Of a stretch of DNA of 64,000 bases, positions 47,996-62,400 are shown piece by piece. Each line of letters opens with the position of its first letter. Position 1 is the first letter of the stretch. This DNA is from Daucus carota subsp. sativus. Taxonomy: Eukaryota > Streptophyta > Magnoliopsida > Apiales > Apiaceae. Location of the stretch: the NCBI RefSeq assembly GCF_001625215.2, contig NC_030381.2, forward strand, positions 42,654,689 to 42,718,688, written 5' to 3'. The translations under genes and the position numbers were made by a program. The notes under the pieces are model-generated. The model was not told the DNA's origin, did no database searches, and saw only the letters and a program-made list of their open reading frames with translations.

Positions 47996-50900
47996 CTATT
48001 GTGTTAAAAGAACACATTCAAGTTCAATCTCTAGCAATCCTCTTTCAACATTATCCAGCGTTAGTGTAATCGTTTGCTTCACTTTTCCATCTACTAGACT
48101 AATGTTACTGTCAAATACTAGAGTATTTTCTTTGCTTGCGATCAACTTTCCGAGCACCATCGACTCTCCAGATTTAACATTGTCAGCTGCTTTAGCGGCA
48201 GATACTAGTGGTCGAATGTCAATCTGAGCTTCTCCCATATAATCATCATACGTGAATGTGTCCTTGTCATATACACGCTACAAACCAATTCCATGTGAAT
48301 AAAACGATAATATCTTATCATCATAAATGCTAAAATAGGTATAATAATATTCAACTACATATCCAAGTCTCCGTTGCAAGAATATATATCGGCAATCTTG
48401 GTCGAAGAGAGAAGACAATTTTTAACACAACAACAAATCATGTAAAGCTACTATTGATATTCTAAAAATATATAAAACGACGATCTTACAAGTTATGGAT
48501 ATAAATTATTAATTATATATATACTCCATCACCTCAGTACGACATTGGTAATTAGATTCTAAAGTATTTTTTTTATGTATATGTGCATAATCCACTATTA
48601 CATGGTACAAATATCACAAAAGATGACAAGAACTAAGTATATAATACACACACACACACACGTGTACATATATATCAAGTGATAACTAATATCCATCATA
48701 TATACTTGATTGTCCATATAAGCTGGCTACCATCATATATTTTAACTATTGTCAAATTATGTAGAAATGATATGTTATTGTTAAAATTTCTATCTTAAAG
48801 ACATGCACCAATGCGTTGTTTACCAGCTTGAGAGGAGGAATATTTTCTGGAATTGATAACATAATCATGTCCTTCCATACAGGATTCAAACTGTTTTTAA
48901 CGGATTGTGTCTTCACTGACTGCAGCATATCAAACAAGAAGGTTCATTACTTTAATTATGCCTTTTTAATTCCACAAAATGATTTTATTAAAAAAAATGG
49001 AAAGAAGGCTTACCTGATTTCCCAGTGCAAGGATGACATAGGGATCACTAGACATTATATCTCGAACTGCTAGATTACTGCCTTTGACTATATTAACCTT
49101 TATTAGTCCTAGAAACTCAACCATACCAACCTGTAGAGCATATAAAGTACATGATGTTTACATAAAGTATCTATTAGATAAAAAATTGCATAAAAACTAT
49201 TGACATCAAATATTTATAATTATGGAGTGAAGTAGTGAGTTAAAAAAGTATATGCACTGTGAATAAATTATTTTGAAGGTAACATTTATTTAAGCCATAT
49301 GTGATAGGAATATTTTTTATTGATCTTATTTAAAATGGAACCTGGTAAATCATTAATCGATTACAGTAGTTACATAAGATACTCCATAGCATGTAATCAT
49401 TCTTCTACAATCACTATGAGATCATGCTAATAAGATTTAGAAGGGAAATATTTTTTGTTTAATCATAACATGACTTGTAAGGGCGTTAGTAAATATCGAA
49501 CGATCAATACATATACTATTGGAGAAATAAGAGTAATATTTGATGTTTTTCTCTAGGGTCTAATTTTAATCAATCAGTGTGTCCTACTCTTTAAGGCATG
49601 GGACAGGGTTAGACTTCATGGAATAGGGATAATATCTGATTTGTTTTCTTATTATCCAATATTGTTCTATCAGTATGTCCTACTATTAAGGTAACAGGAA
49701 AAGGTTAAGTTGCTTGTATAACAAGCAACAAGAACGTCCAATATTATTATAATGTTTGTTAAGGATTGAGTGATGATGGTGATTGTTTTCAAGTTCAATA
49801 GAGTTCTTAGTTACATTTGAATATGCATTCATTCAATGACAGTTGCATAGTTTACTTCTAGTAAAATTGGTTATATAGAACACAAATCAAATGGAATTTC
49901 GTGTATGTTTACACCTGAATCTTCAATGCAATTTGTACCCATGATAAGTTCATTATGAGTTCTTTCACTATAAATAGATACAAGTAACTCCATGTGAACT
50001 CTAATCAAAACCTATTCTGATCAAAGAATAACTTTTTTCTAGCATATATGAAGAAATTAATCATTGATGGTTAAAATGATTACCGTTGAATTGCTTTTCT
50101 TAGTGGACTTGCTTTCAGATTTTCTCCAACTATTGCGAATAACATAGCCAAGGCTATAACTTCGGTTGTTGCTATTCTTCTCAACTGAACAAGATCTGCT
50201 ACTTGATGGCAATGGATATGGTAAGGGGCAGTTAATCAATTCATCGGCTCTCAAAAATTGTTGGAGCTCATACTTTCTTCTGCATATATAATTGTTATTT
50301 ATTTAATATTTATAGTGTATGAGCATGTATTGATCATGTATCTAGCAAGATTAATAATTGTATTACCTGATGAAATCAGCTCTCTCCTCGATGGAAGAAT
50401 CTGGCTTTGGTTTCGTAAAGTTATCGGGAATGGATCCTTCATACTTGTAGTTTACAGCTGTATTTCCTCCCAACTCTTTTAGAGCGTTAACATCCGCATC
50501 TGTCCATTGATCTAGTTTTATGGATAAGATCTGACATATACATGATTAGTCACATTAATAAAGTATCAAATTATATTGCCTTGTTAAACTGACGTAACAG
50601 ACTGATTTATAGCAATACATAATACAATATGTAATATTTCCTTGATCTCGATATATTAAAAATCTAGTTTACAAAAATTCAGGTATTGATTTATTTATAA
50701 GTTTTTTATAACCATTTTTAAGTATTTCAAGGTTGTTTATATTATTAATAGATTGATGACCGGTGGAAATAAAGGGTATGAAAATAAATTTGATTCCATA
50801 TCATAAAAATTTGTTATAGTTTATCTAACATGCGAAACTATCAATGATTCATCATTGACTATATTATGCATGATTTGGACAATACTGTTAAGAACTTAAA

Positions 50901-53900
50901 AAAGTAAGTAACGAAAGACGATGTCATGTAAGTTGTACCTTTGATATATGCACCCCAAGACTTCTGTGTACTCCAGAACACTTAATACATATAAATGCTC
51001 CTATATTTGAAGATCTGGATCAGAAGATTAGATATAGTCATTACAAGAAATAAACCAACTCTAACATAAATTTTTGCTCTAGAGCTGTGCATCAAGGTAG
51101 CATAAGATATCATGACTTAATGTCATTATATATAATGGTGCTATTGTGAATCCTTGAAAGGTGGGAGGAGCAACTCGCATCTACTGAGTCCCTAAATAGT
51201 AGATTATTTTAGTATAATATATTAGACATTGGACGACGATATATCAGATGTGTATTTCATGAAAAACATAATTAGATATTACTTAACCCCATGGCACTAT
51301 GTCCATTACACTATGTTAGGTACTAATATTTTGATATGTTAATCAATGGTCACAATTATTTTATATCACTTTTGGTATTTAATTAATCCATATTTCTTTT
51401 GCATGCATGTAGTGAGAAAAAGTAAAAGATTACAAAGCATTCTAAATTCTAAGAAATTTTTTCTCTTCCAAATATATGTATGAGATAATAATGATTTTAT
51501 CTTAAATTATACTAACGTGATATACTTACATCCATTTTGGATCTGGTGTCCCACAATCTGCACAAAATTTATTGGCACCTTCCGATGACAATTTATCCAG
51601 TCTTTGTTGAGGACCTGATGATTACAAACTAAATCTCAGTAGAAGTAAAAATCTATGATAACATGACAATAATATCTTTAAGACATATGAAAACCATAGG
51701 GTATGGATATTGTGTTTTTCAATCTATACAAATATTAAAACACATATTAATTGAATAAATAGGTTAATTTACATCTTTTCAGAATAAGAAATAAATGTTT
51801 ATATGAAAAATTAGGTATATTCTAATTTTTATTGGTTTCATAATATTCTTAATTAGGTTTGACTATCAACTGAGAGGGTTCAACTTGTAAATGTCTAAGA
51901 TTCAATTCTTAGAGTTATTAACAAAAAATGTTGACGAAATAAATATATAATTTAATTAATAAATTAGGCACATATTTAAGACCATCACTTCATTTCTTAA
52001 AAATTTGAAACTCCAAATTAATTATTATTATTAAATATTTACAAAGTGATTGAGTTTAGTACAAAGATCAAAACAAGCTGATATATTGTTCATGGTTCAA
52101 AACACTTAAAACATGAATATGTCAACGATGCTTATAATTTCCTAATAAATAAAAAGAAAAAATTCCGACAAAAATGATCATATTATACAACATATACATT
52201 CTTACTTTCACCATGATTCTTGTGTCTTGTATTTTGATTAGTTTCAGAGTGTGCCATATCACGGGACTGGGAACCTGCAATGAGCAATTTTCATTTCTTA
52301 GTGGTTCTAAACTCCTAATTAATTATTATTATATCTTTACAAAGTGAGTGGGTTGAGTGTGAAGATTAAAACAATGCTAGTATATTGTTCATGGTTGAAA
52401 ACACTTAAAACATCAACATATCAACTATGCATAGAATTTCCTTAAAATATAAAAAAAAAATTATGATAAAAATGGTCATATCATACAACATATACATTCT
52501 TACTTTCACCGTGATTCTTATGGCTTGTATTCTGATTGGTTTTAGATTGTACCATAACACGACGCTGGGAACCTACAATCAACACACTTCATATCTTAAT
52601 GGTTCTAAACTTCTAATTAATTATTACAAATCTCTACAAAAAGAGCGGGTTTAATGTAAAGATCAAAACAATGCTAATATATTGTTCATTGTTCAAAACA
52701 CTTAAAACAAAGATGCCTAAAATATTCGTATAAAATGATATAATTTTTTTTTGACAAAAATGTTCATATTGTACAACATATACATTCTTACTTTCACAAT
52801 GATTCTTGCGTCTTGTATATTGATTGGTTTCAGAGTGCACAATATCACGGGGCCGAGAACCTACAATTAGCAATCGTAAAATCAATTAATTAATTGTAAT
52901 TTACATTATTATATTTTACAAGCAATAAATATAGTATGATTCCTAATATTGTAACTCTTGGCATTATATTTAGCAATAATTAATAAGTATACTTTGATTT
53001 TTCATACGAACAAAGAGAGAGTTTTTGAATATCATTACAGAAACAAGCTTAATTTAAAATTTTAGAATCATAAATAAGAGGTTATGACTCTCAACAAATC
53101 TAATATAATTACAACAGTAACATTATAATATGTTATCTTAACCATTACGCCTATCATATAAAACAAAGCACCAAACTTATGGTGGTCATCGACTCGACAA
53201 GGCCAAGTTAGTAAGTATTGAGCTTATGATATGTTTGGTAACTTGAATTTCATTTGAAAATTTGAATTTGATCAAATGGTATGTTTAGAAGCAAAAGAAG
53301 TTGGATTTGGATTTCATTTGAAATCTATAACATTCAAATACTGGTATAAAGTTTAGAATTTGAAATGACACCTTAAATCATGTTAATTGAAATCCAAAAT
53401 TTGAAATAAAATACATGTTACCAAACATAATCCTACATTAGTTAAATTTATAAAAAAAAAGGTGTAAGAACAATAAACTTTAAACATCTCCATCTCCAAA
53501 GCTAATAGGTCAAATGCTTATGTATAATTAGAAACACAGTTAGCATGAGACATGGTTAGTATCAGACAATATATTACTTATACCATGAATTCTAAAATAT
53601 CTTTGTCATGTTATATGAATTAGGAAAAATGTATTCGTAGTCTAGCCTCATTGTGGAAGGTCTGGAGGTGTTTGCTGCCACTTATATCACTTTGTGTTCA
53701 ACTCCTGCGGCCTACCACCTTCTTTTATATACTTTTGTTTTGTTTTTCTTCTTCAATATTTTATGTTTAACATATATACGTAGGTTTACATACTAGCTAG
53801 TTTACTCATAATTTAGTAATTTATTTTTGATTTTATGTGACACAAACTTTTTCTTATATGTTTTTGTCTTCTGAACTAAAAATCCTAGATTCAGCTATAA

Positions 53901-54264
53901 TAGTTGCCTATTATAATTTTGTTATATTTTAGCCTTTTCCAATAAATATATTTTATGGCTATAAATATATGAAATTGTACTAAAGAGTTTCTTCGTTCGA
54001 CAAATATAATCAACAAAATATAGTTCATAGTTGTATATGTTTTACCAATGTGGTAGAAGTTTGATGCGCTACAATGCTAACATAAATGTCACCTATTTGT
54101 CACATAAATTATTTAGTTAAGAATTTTTGCATGCTGGAATGTACATTTACAAAAAAAACTTGCAACTACAAATAAATCTAAAGCAATGCAGATTTGACAA
54201 GCTCAGAATTAGAGACACAACTACCTGAAACATGTGCATCCATTCTTTGTTTCTGGGCAGACAT
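47996..54264 (-). CDS. ArfGAP-C2 protein, AGD12/AGD13 type, with three mini-exon repeats
   Basis: Exons on the minus strand: 54225-54264, 52798-52860, 52510-52572, 52212-52274, 51530-51614, 50939-51014, 50367-50530, 50084-50279, 49014-49130, 48824-48919 and 47996-48277. All join in frame to 414 residues. The ArfGAP zinc finger is complete (CADC-x16-CIKC), with the arginine finger in [10 protein letters not shown] linker follows, then a C2 domain starting [39 protein letters not shown] with NPVWKD and [16 protein letters not shown]. It stimulates GTP hydrolysis by Arf GTPases at membranes; C2 binds phospholipid with Ca2+. Arabidopsis relatives are about 336 residues. The extra length is mainly the three 21-residue mini-exon products before the zinc finger. 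Confidence 0.9.
52010..52870 (-). repeat. Three tandem units of about 290-300 bp, each with a 63-nt mini-exon
   Basis: Exon-to-exon spacing is 298 and 288 bp. Each unit contains the same intron text (ATATTGTTCATGGTTCAAAAC, ACAACATATACATTCTTACTTTCAC) and one 63-nt exon with AG acceptor and GT donor. Products read [40 protein letters not shown] and [20 protein letters not shown]. All exons are phase 1-1. Confidence 0.9.
53225..53425. mobile_element. Small MITE with ATGTTTGGTAAC ends, in ArfGAP gene intron 1
   Basis: TATGTTTGGTAACTTGAATTTCATTTG at the left and TACATGTTACCAAACATAATCC at the right form inverted ends, with GAATTTCATTTGAAA phrases inside. About 200 bp. The target duplication was not resolved. 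Confidence 0.55.
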
Positions 54265-56422
54265 TTTGATCCCCAAATCAAGATTCAACCCGGTAATTAA
54301 TAACCATGCACATTCGTCATTCTTATCAACATCCTCTGCACTAACATAATGTAAATGAAATTAAGATGTCTAACAGGCAAACATTAATATTTACTCAGAA
54401 AATCTCAACAAAACAAAATTTTGACATTTACATATTTCCAAAACCATGAATGACATCTGAAATCTCCCATAAAATGTGCAGCTGAAATATATAGATACAA
54501 AGAATCAACGCGTATATACGATTTAAAAGATTGAATTGTCAATGCCTGAATCAAGAATAGAGATGAGGATGATTATGCGTAGATATAGATAATAATAAAA
54601 CTATGAAAATGGCAACTATTTTTGTGTACGTTCATAAGTTAGATTTCAAGAAATAGATTTTGGGCTTTTTTGCAGTTTTTTGTTGATGGGCTTGTATTGG
54701 CAAGCCCATAAGGTTGAAATTCATAAATTTGAAATTTGTTTAAAAGTGTGTATATTTTTGTGAAAAGCATAAGTGAATGACTTTGTAGTCAAGTTTCGAA
54801 AGTGGTGAGTTTTATTTTATTTATGTATGTGTGTGTGTTTGTAATTTTTTCTAATTTATATTATTAACTAATATTTTTTTATGGACATGGTGAATTTTGT
54901 TTATTTTTGTAATTTTGGGCAGGAAAATAAGAGGTTGAAGACAACAACAAAGTAGACGGTTGAATTGTTTAAGTTCACAGCAGCGAGTTCAGCATACTGA
55001 CGAGGCTCGAGGTTATATTTAGGCTATTAAAGTTATTGGCGAACAACTCATTGTTGCAAATCCTGAACACTTGATTTTCGATGTATTTTATCAGTATTTG
55101 TTTTATTGAATTTAAATTTTTTTTGTTGTCGAAAACTTTTTTGTTTTTTTAAAGCTATTTTTTTGTAAGCAATGGATTGTAAAGTGTAATTAACTTGAAT
55201 ATCTATCAGATATGTACATTAATTAATGATATTTTATATTTTAAATATAATAAATGAATTATATATTAATGTTTTTGTAATTATATGTTAAACAAGCATA
55301 CATCTAATTTTTTCACTCATTTAATTATTTTATACTTGTTTGCAATATAATATCTAGAACTAGATTATCCTGTGTTATGTCAAAAGATATATAAAGGAGT
55401 AAAGTTCTATGGAGACCACTTTTATTGGAGACCGTGGAGACCACTTATGTTCTGCAAGTGAAATATTGCATAAAAACATTGCAAAACGTATAGTTTTGCA
55501 CATCATGTTGTACAAAATCATTATTTCACTTTAAAATCTTGAATATTATATAAGTTTCCCATATAGAACGTTACAAAATGTTATATTCTATGAAATATAT
55601 TTAGTTTGCAGGACATTGTTCAACTTGCAGAACATACATTATATACTTATGAAACATAGATGATCTTCAACAATTTTAATGAATACATGATATTTGTTGA
55701 ACATACTTCACAAAATAATGTATTTTATAATGTTTTGATTGCAGAACATAAATGGTCTCTACGGTCTCCAATAAAAGTGGTCTCCATAGAATGTTTAATC
55801 AACTTTAATATATTATTTCTGATAAATGAAATATATATGAGCAGATACTTATCTTCATTGTTGATAATTTATAAGATTTTTTCTTTAAAAAACCAATTTA
55901 TAAGAATTCAATTCTATTTGGAATTCAATTATGAATTATGTATGTCACTAAATTCAAACTATATATTGTTTTTGCAAAATAAAATAGTACTAGTCACCGA
56001 GTTTGCCGGAAACAATATCCGTTACAAACTACAAAACTATACTACCGATATATAATATTTTTTTTTTGAGTAAATATATGAATATTTAGTTGTAAAAATC
56101 AATTTTGTAGCCCAAGATACAGTGAGATACATGTGGTTGAGACTATAAATAAAAACAGGTTAAATTATAACCGAGGCTATAAAAACACCAACTCACGCAG
56201 CCTCAACATATTTGTTTCATAAACGCCGTCGTTTTCAACATCTTCATCGTCTCCATTTTTTATTTTATTTTTGTAAGGATCATCTTCTCCATTTGTTTCT
56301 TCTGTAATTAGAATATACAAACCATTCTATTTTATTCTATTCACTATGTGTTTTTCACACACTTCTCTGAAAACCCCCCATTCGGAACCCTAATTCGCGA
56401 AATTGATCCTTGATTTGATCCC
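54265..56422. other. Divergent intergenic region between the ArfGAP and helicase-like genes
   Basis: Shared upstream region of two divergently transcribed genes, over 2 kb long. It contains the MITE at 55404-55791. The frames at 55660-56055 are non-coding by appearance. No other gene was seen. Confidence 0.55.
55404..55791. mobile_element. MITE with inverted ends of about 50 bp
   Basis: Starts TTCTATGGAGACCACTTTTATTGGAGACC and ends with its reverse complement (GGTCTCCAATAAAAGTGGTC, then CATAGAA). 388 bp in total. The interior has repeated TTGCAGAACAT / ATGTTCTGCAA phrases. No target duplication could be assigned. Confidence 0.8.
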
Positions 56423-59400
56423 ATGGACGATAATTTAAGCACGAATCATAAATTATGCGGTTATTTATGCACAATTCTCCAAACGGACCCCCCAATTGCA
56501 CCCAACCTGATCTCCACCACCTGCGAAATATTCGCTGAAGGGTCAGAAACCGGATTTATATGCGAAAACGGCACCGTTTTGTCGACGATTAACGGGGAAA
56601 CCGAGTATGCGGTGGGGGAAGGGAGCAATACGGCGTCGTCGTCGAGGAAGAAGTGGAGTGGGATAGGGTTAGTGAATGGGAGTATAAGTGTGGTGAACCA
56701 GTTGTATGCGTTGGTGAGTCACAAGTGTTTGAGTATTGTTTCGAAAGTCGTTGAGGTTGTTGAGGTGGTTGGGAAGGCGGTTAGGGTTGTTGTGTTGGTT
56801 GATGTTTATTTGCCTATTCAGTTGTGGTCTGGTTGGCAGTTTCCGAGGTCTGCCACAGTTGCTGCTGCGCTTTGCCGACATTTGAGGTGTGTCAGTTGCT
56901 TCTCCTTTTGCGATAATTTTTCGTGTTGTAGCTACATTGTGAGTTGTGATATGATGAGAGCTGATACACGTCATTAATTTGTTAGTATATGACCCTGTTT
57001 CGTTATTATGAATAATGATAAGAGAATTAAGAGCTGAGAGCACACATACTTTTAATGTCTTCATGAAAAAGGAACTTTAGTGTAAGGTTGTGAATTAGTG
57101 TGAACGCCATATGCAATCAGCTTGGGTTGAAATGTTAGAGCTCCCATTGTTATATTATAAAATCTGAAGGCTTCATGCTTACTTTAAATTTTTTATAGGA
57201 AGTACCATACAAGTATTTGAGCTATTGGGAATATTTATCTTCTATTGAACTTAATTCCATTGTTTTTGTAATATCTTTATTTATTTTTATATAATTGCAT
57301 TGTTGGAGTAGTCTTTATATTGATTTTGTGGTAAAAATAGTTGAAGGATATTTTTATATTTTTAGCTGTAATTGGGAGGCTAGAAGGTCGTTGCTTCAGC
57401 TTGGCAATACAGATGATCAACGTAGTGATAATATCTGGAATATTTCAGACTGTCATGTACTTGGTTGTAAGCTACAATGTGTTGCACCCGGGACTTCTAA
57501 GAAAAAGCTTTTTGAACTTCATGACATATTCATGAGCTTGCCTAGTCTCTCCATGAAAGGAGGTAGCGACCTTTCAAGAGTATATCCAGCAGATGATACT
57601 TCTGACTCTGGTATTTGGGATGTCTCTGATGATGTTTTGATCAATATATTTGCTACATTGGGACCAATTGAGCTTCTTAGAGTTTCGGCTACCTGCCGCC
57701 ATTTAAGGTCTTTGGCAGCTTCTATTATGCCATGTATGAAACTTAAACTTTTCCCTCATCAACATGCAGCAATTGAGTGGATGATGCAGCGCGAAAAGGA
57801 CTCTGAGGTGCTGCCACACCCTCTGTATTTAGATTTGGTAACTGAGGATGGATTCACTTTCTATGTAAATGTGGTATCTGGTGAAATAGTCGCTAACATA
57901 AAACCTGTATTCAGAGATTTTCGTGGTGGAATGTTCTGTGATGAACCGGGATTGGGTAAGACCATAACTGCCCTTTCTCTTATTTTGAAGGCACAAGGAA
58001 CACTGGCCCTCCCTCCTGACGGCGCAGAGGTCATATGGTGTACACATAATGGTAAGCAGGGATGTGGATATTACGAGATCAGTGCTGATAAATTGGCAAG
58101 TGGCCAAGCTTTGCCAACTACAAGAGTTGTTGGCCAAACACCACGCAGAGGACAATTTCATCTAGATGATTCACAGGAGAAGCTTGTACACTCCGCAAAG
58201 AGAACTAGAGTCATGGGTTCTGCCAAAATTGTTGCAGAGTCTGCTAATAAGTTGTCCCCTCACGAGGAGGCTGGATCACCTCAAGCTGCATGTGTGGCCC
58301 ATTGCAGTAGTAAGCAGAGTAGATCAAAGAAAAATCTTTTGGATGCATTTGATGAAGAATCTGATTATAATACAGGCACTGCAAGAAGAAGCTCGCGAAA
58401 GAGAAGGCATCCATCAAATTGGCCATTTTACAGCTCCTTAGAGAAAGATAGCTCTTCAGATGTGTCATCTTACCGCAGAAAGAGGGGTAATAAGATCACT
58501 AACGATTCTGACAATAAACAAACTTGGATTCAGTGTGATGCGTGCAGAAAGTGGAGGAAACTTACAGAATTAGATGCTGCTAAAACTACAACTGCATGGT
58601 TTTGTAGCATGAACAGTGATACTTTTCACCAGAATTGCCTTGTTCCAGAAGAAATTTGGGATGCTCGCCAAAAATTAACATCTTTACCTGGATTTCACAC
58701 TAAAGGAAAATCTGGAGGGGAAGAGGAAAATATCTCATTCTTCATCACCGTGCTTAGGGAGCATTCTGCCCTCATTGATTCAGTAACCAAAAAGGCATTA
58801 ACTTGGTTGGCTAAGCTCTCAGCTGACAAACTTTTGGAAATGGAAACAGTAGGATTGCTGCAGCCAGTCATGCAACCACAAGCAGCGCGCCGCGGAAATA
58901 TCCATCAGTTTCACAGAGTGTTTAAAGCATTTGGACTTATAAAGAGAGAAAAAGAGGGGACTACAAAATGGTACTACCCAAGAACTGTCTCAAACATGGA
59001 TTTTGATGTAGCTGCCCTCAGAATTGCTTTATGCGAGCCATGGGACTCAATAATGTTATATTTGTCGAAGGCAACTCTTATCGTCGTTCCTTCGAATCTA
59101 GTTGATCACTGGAATACTCAAATTCAGAAGCATGTCAGACCTGGTCAATTGCGTGTTTATATCTGGACCGACCACAAAAAGCCTCTTGCCCACAACCTGG
59201 CCTGGGACTATGACATTGTTCTGACTACATTCAATCGTTTAAGTGCTGAGTGGAATCCTCATAAGAGAAGTGTGTTGATGCAAGTTCATTGGCTCAGGGT
59301 TATATTTGACGAAGGTCACACCCTTGGCTCGAGTCTTAACTTGACGAACAAGCTGCAAATGTCCATTTCATTGACAGCTACAAGTAGGTGGCTATTAACA

Positions 59401-62400
59401 GGAACACCAACACCCAACACTCCAAACAGTCAACTGTCTAATCTTCAACCTATGCTTAAGTTCCTTCGTGAAGAAGTGTATGGACAGAATCAGAAGTTAT
59501 GGGAAAATGGTATTCTCAGGCCGTTTGAGGCCGGAATGGAAGAAGGTAGGTTACGTTTACTGCATATGCTTCAAAGATGTATGATAAGTGCAAGAAAAGC
59601 AGATTTAAAATCAATTCCTCCTTGCATCAAGAAAGTGACATTTGTGGACTTTACTGAAGAACATGGGAGGAGTTACAATGAACTGGTTGTTACAGTGAGG
59701 CGTAACATATTACTGGCTGATTGGAATGATCCTTCTCATGTTGAGAGTTTACTGAACCCAAAGCAATGGAAGTTCCGAAGTACTACTATAAAAAATGTCC
59801 GATTGTCTTGCTGTGTTGCTGGTCATATAAAAGTATCTGATGCTGGGGGAGACATTCAAGAAACTATGGACCTGCTAGTTGAAAATGGAATGGACCCTTC
59901 TTCGGAGGAATATGCTTTTATTAGATATAATATTCTGCATGGTGGCAATTGTATGCGGTAAGATGACCATGATATACCATATGCAATCTGATTATGATTT
60001 ACTGTCAGAATATATACTGATTCCTTTTAACTTTTGTAGGTGCAACGAGTGGTGCCGATTGCCTGTCATTACACCATGCAGGCATCTCTTATGCCTTGAG
60101 TGTGTAGCTTTGAACAGTGAGAGGTGTACATATCCTGGATGTGACAACTTTTATGAGATGCAGAGTCCTGAAATATTAACCCGGCCAGAAAACCCCAACC
60201 CGAAGTGGCCTGTTCCGAAAGATTTGATTGAGTTGCAGCCGTCATATAAGCAGGCATGACTTGTTGCTAGTATACGTAAAGTTCTGTCTTTTGAGTGTCC
60301 TCTAATAATCTGTTTTACATTTCATAATGTTCTTCTTGTAGGATGATTGGCACCCTGATTGGCAATCAACTTCTAGCAGCAAAGTAAATTATCTAGTGCA
60401 TCGATTGAAAGAACTGCTGGGAGGTAATCAAAACATTAGCTGCCCTATTAATGGAGGGGTTGATCTGAAGCAAGTCTCTGAAACTACCTCTTGTTCTGAA
60501 CCAAGCAATGAGTCTAACGTAGCACCTTCTGAGAAGATTATCATATTTTCTCAATTTCTTGAGCATATACACGTCATTGCACTGCAGGTAACACTTAAAT
60601 TACTGTGAATTCTAAACAGGAGAATTTATTCTTTTATGTGCATTATGCAATGATAACTTATTGAGGTCCGTCTTTTTTTACCAGCTTACGATTGCTGGTA
60701 TCAAATTTGCTAGCATGTATAGTCCAATGCATTCTAGCAACAAGGTGAGAATTTGGCTTATCTCAGTTCTTCTGAAAATAACTTCTTCTGTTATAGTCTA
60801 AAAAATAATTTTCTTTAATCATATAGATGAAATCCCTGACGACCTTCCAGCACGACCCGGACTGCATAGCATTACTGATGGATGGAAGTGCAGCATTAGG
60901 TCTTGATTTGAGCTTTGTAACACATGTGTTTTTGATGGAACCAATATGGGACAAGAGGTAATAGATCTATAAACGGTTTTTTGACTAGAATATACTAGAT
61001 TGTCAAATTTGTGAAACTACCTATGTCTCTACTATATCCTTACAGAATTTTCCTCTGCTATATTTGTGCTGTTAGTTGTTAATTATAGGTAGAGCAACTG
61101 TCTCTGTCCTGACTAAACAAATAAATAATTATGATACTCAACTAAGCAAATTAAAGATATAAATTAAGCGACAATAATAAATTAAATGTAGATTATCATA
61201 CCATTAGATCTGTATTTCAAGGGTTGGGATTGAAACCTGTTTTTTTAAGTATCCGCTATAATTTTCCGCGGATAGGGAAAGTTCCTATCCGCGGAAATTA
61301 TCCGCGGATAGGGACTTTCCCTATGTCCCTATCCGCGGAAAATTATAGCGGATACTTAAAAAAACAAAGTTTTAATCTGGACCCTTGAAATAGAGATCCG
61401 ACGGCCCTGGAAGTGTGTGTCAGGGACCAGGACCCTATGCACTATTAATCCATATCTGCACACTGTTGAACTGATAATTTTTTTTATTGAAATGAATATT
61501 TAGTTGCACTTATTTTATGGTGTATAAAATAAAGGATAGGAACAAGTAATATCATCTTGGATAAAGGGACCGATTCACGTACAGAAAAAATGAAGCTTAC
61601 AAACTTACAGTGTTGAATGGATGCCGCTACTCTAAAACGATCATGGTTTTAGCAAGTAGAGAGGAAGGTAGAGAATTCTGCAATACTTCATCTGCCAGTA
61701 AAGCTAGTGAGATAACACAGAAGATAAATTATAAGCACGTATTCTTAAAAGTTACACAGTAGGCATACTCTTTTTTCTTCTCCCTTTTCTTTTCTGTCGT
61801 TACTTATGATGGTGACTCCAACTCTATCACTTTTTCTGTATGCTAAGAATGAACCACTTAATTGTCTGACATTTATAGAATGACTCGTACTACACCATAG
61901 TTTTAATTGCAAATTTAGGATCTGGAATTGATTTGTACATTTGCCTATATTTGTGCCGTTGGCTGTTAATTATTGAGAATAGTACTTCTACCTCGAAGTT
62001 CACTTTTGAACTTTAGTAATAATACATATATTTGTTCAAACACTGTCAGCATGGAAGAGCAAGTGATTAGTCGTGCTCACAGGATGGGTGCTACACGTCC
62101 TATTCAAGTTGAAACGTTGGCTATGAATGGTACAATTGAAGAGCAAATGTTGAATTTTTTACAGGTATTCATAACTTGTTTATATTGTCGTTTTAGGAAC
62201 CCGAGAAAAAAATTCTAATTATCTCTTAATTAGTTATAGTTAATATCTGAGTACTCAAGATGTCTTTACTTTCTTCAGTAGCCAAGTCTATTAACATTTT
62301 AGGTATATGTTTTGATGGCAGAAGTTTATGACCTTTGTTTATACATTGATGCTGTGTATTTGTATGTGTTTTAGCTAATAGAATTTATTTTTTTGTTAAA

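Noticed and set aside
48647-48675. CA/TA-rich run, considered as a regulatory or structural element
   Set aside because: It is a short (CA)n microsatellite in ArfGAP gene intron 10, with no further structure.
56669-57064. A 131-codon minus-strand frame
   Set aside because: Antisense to exon 1 of the F-box/SNF2 gene and low-complexity in composition.
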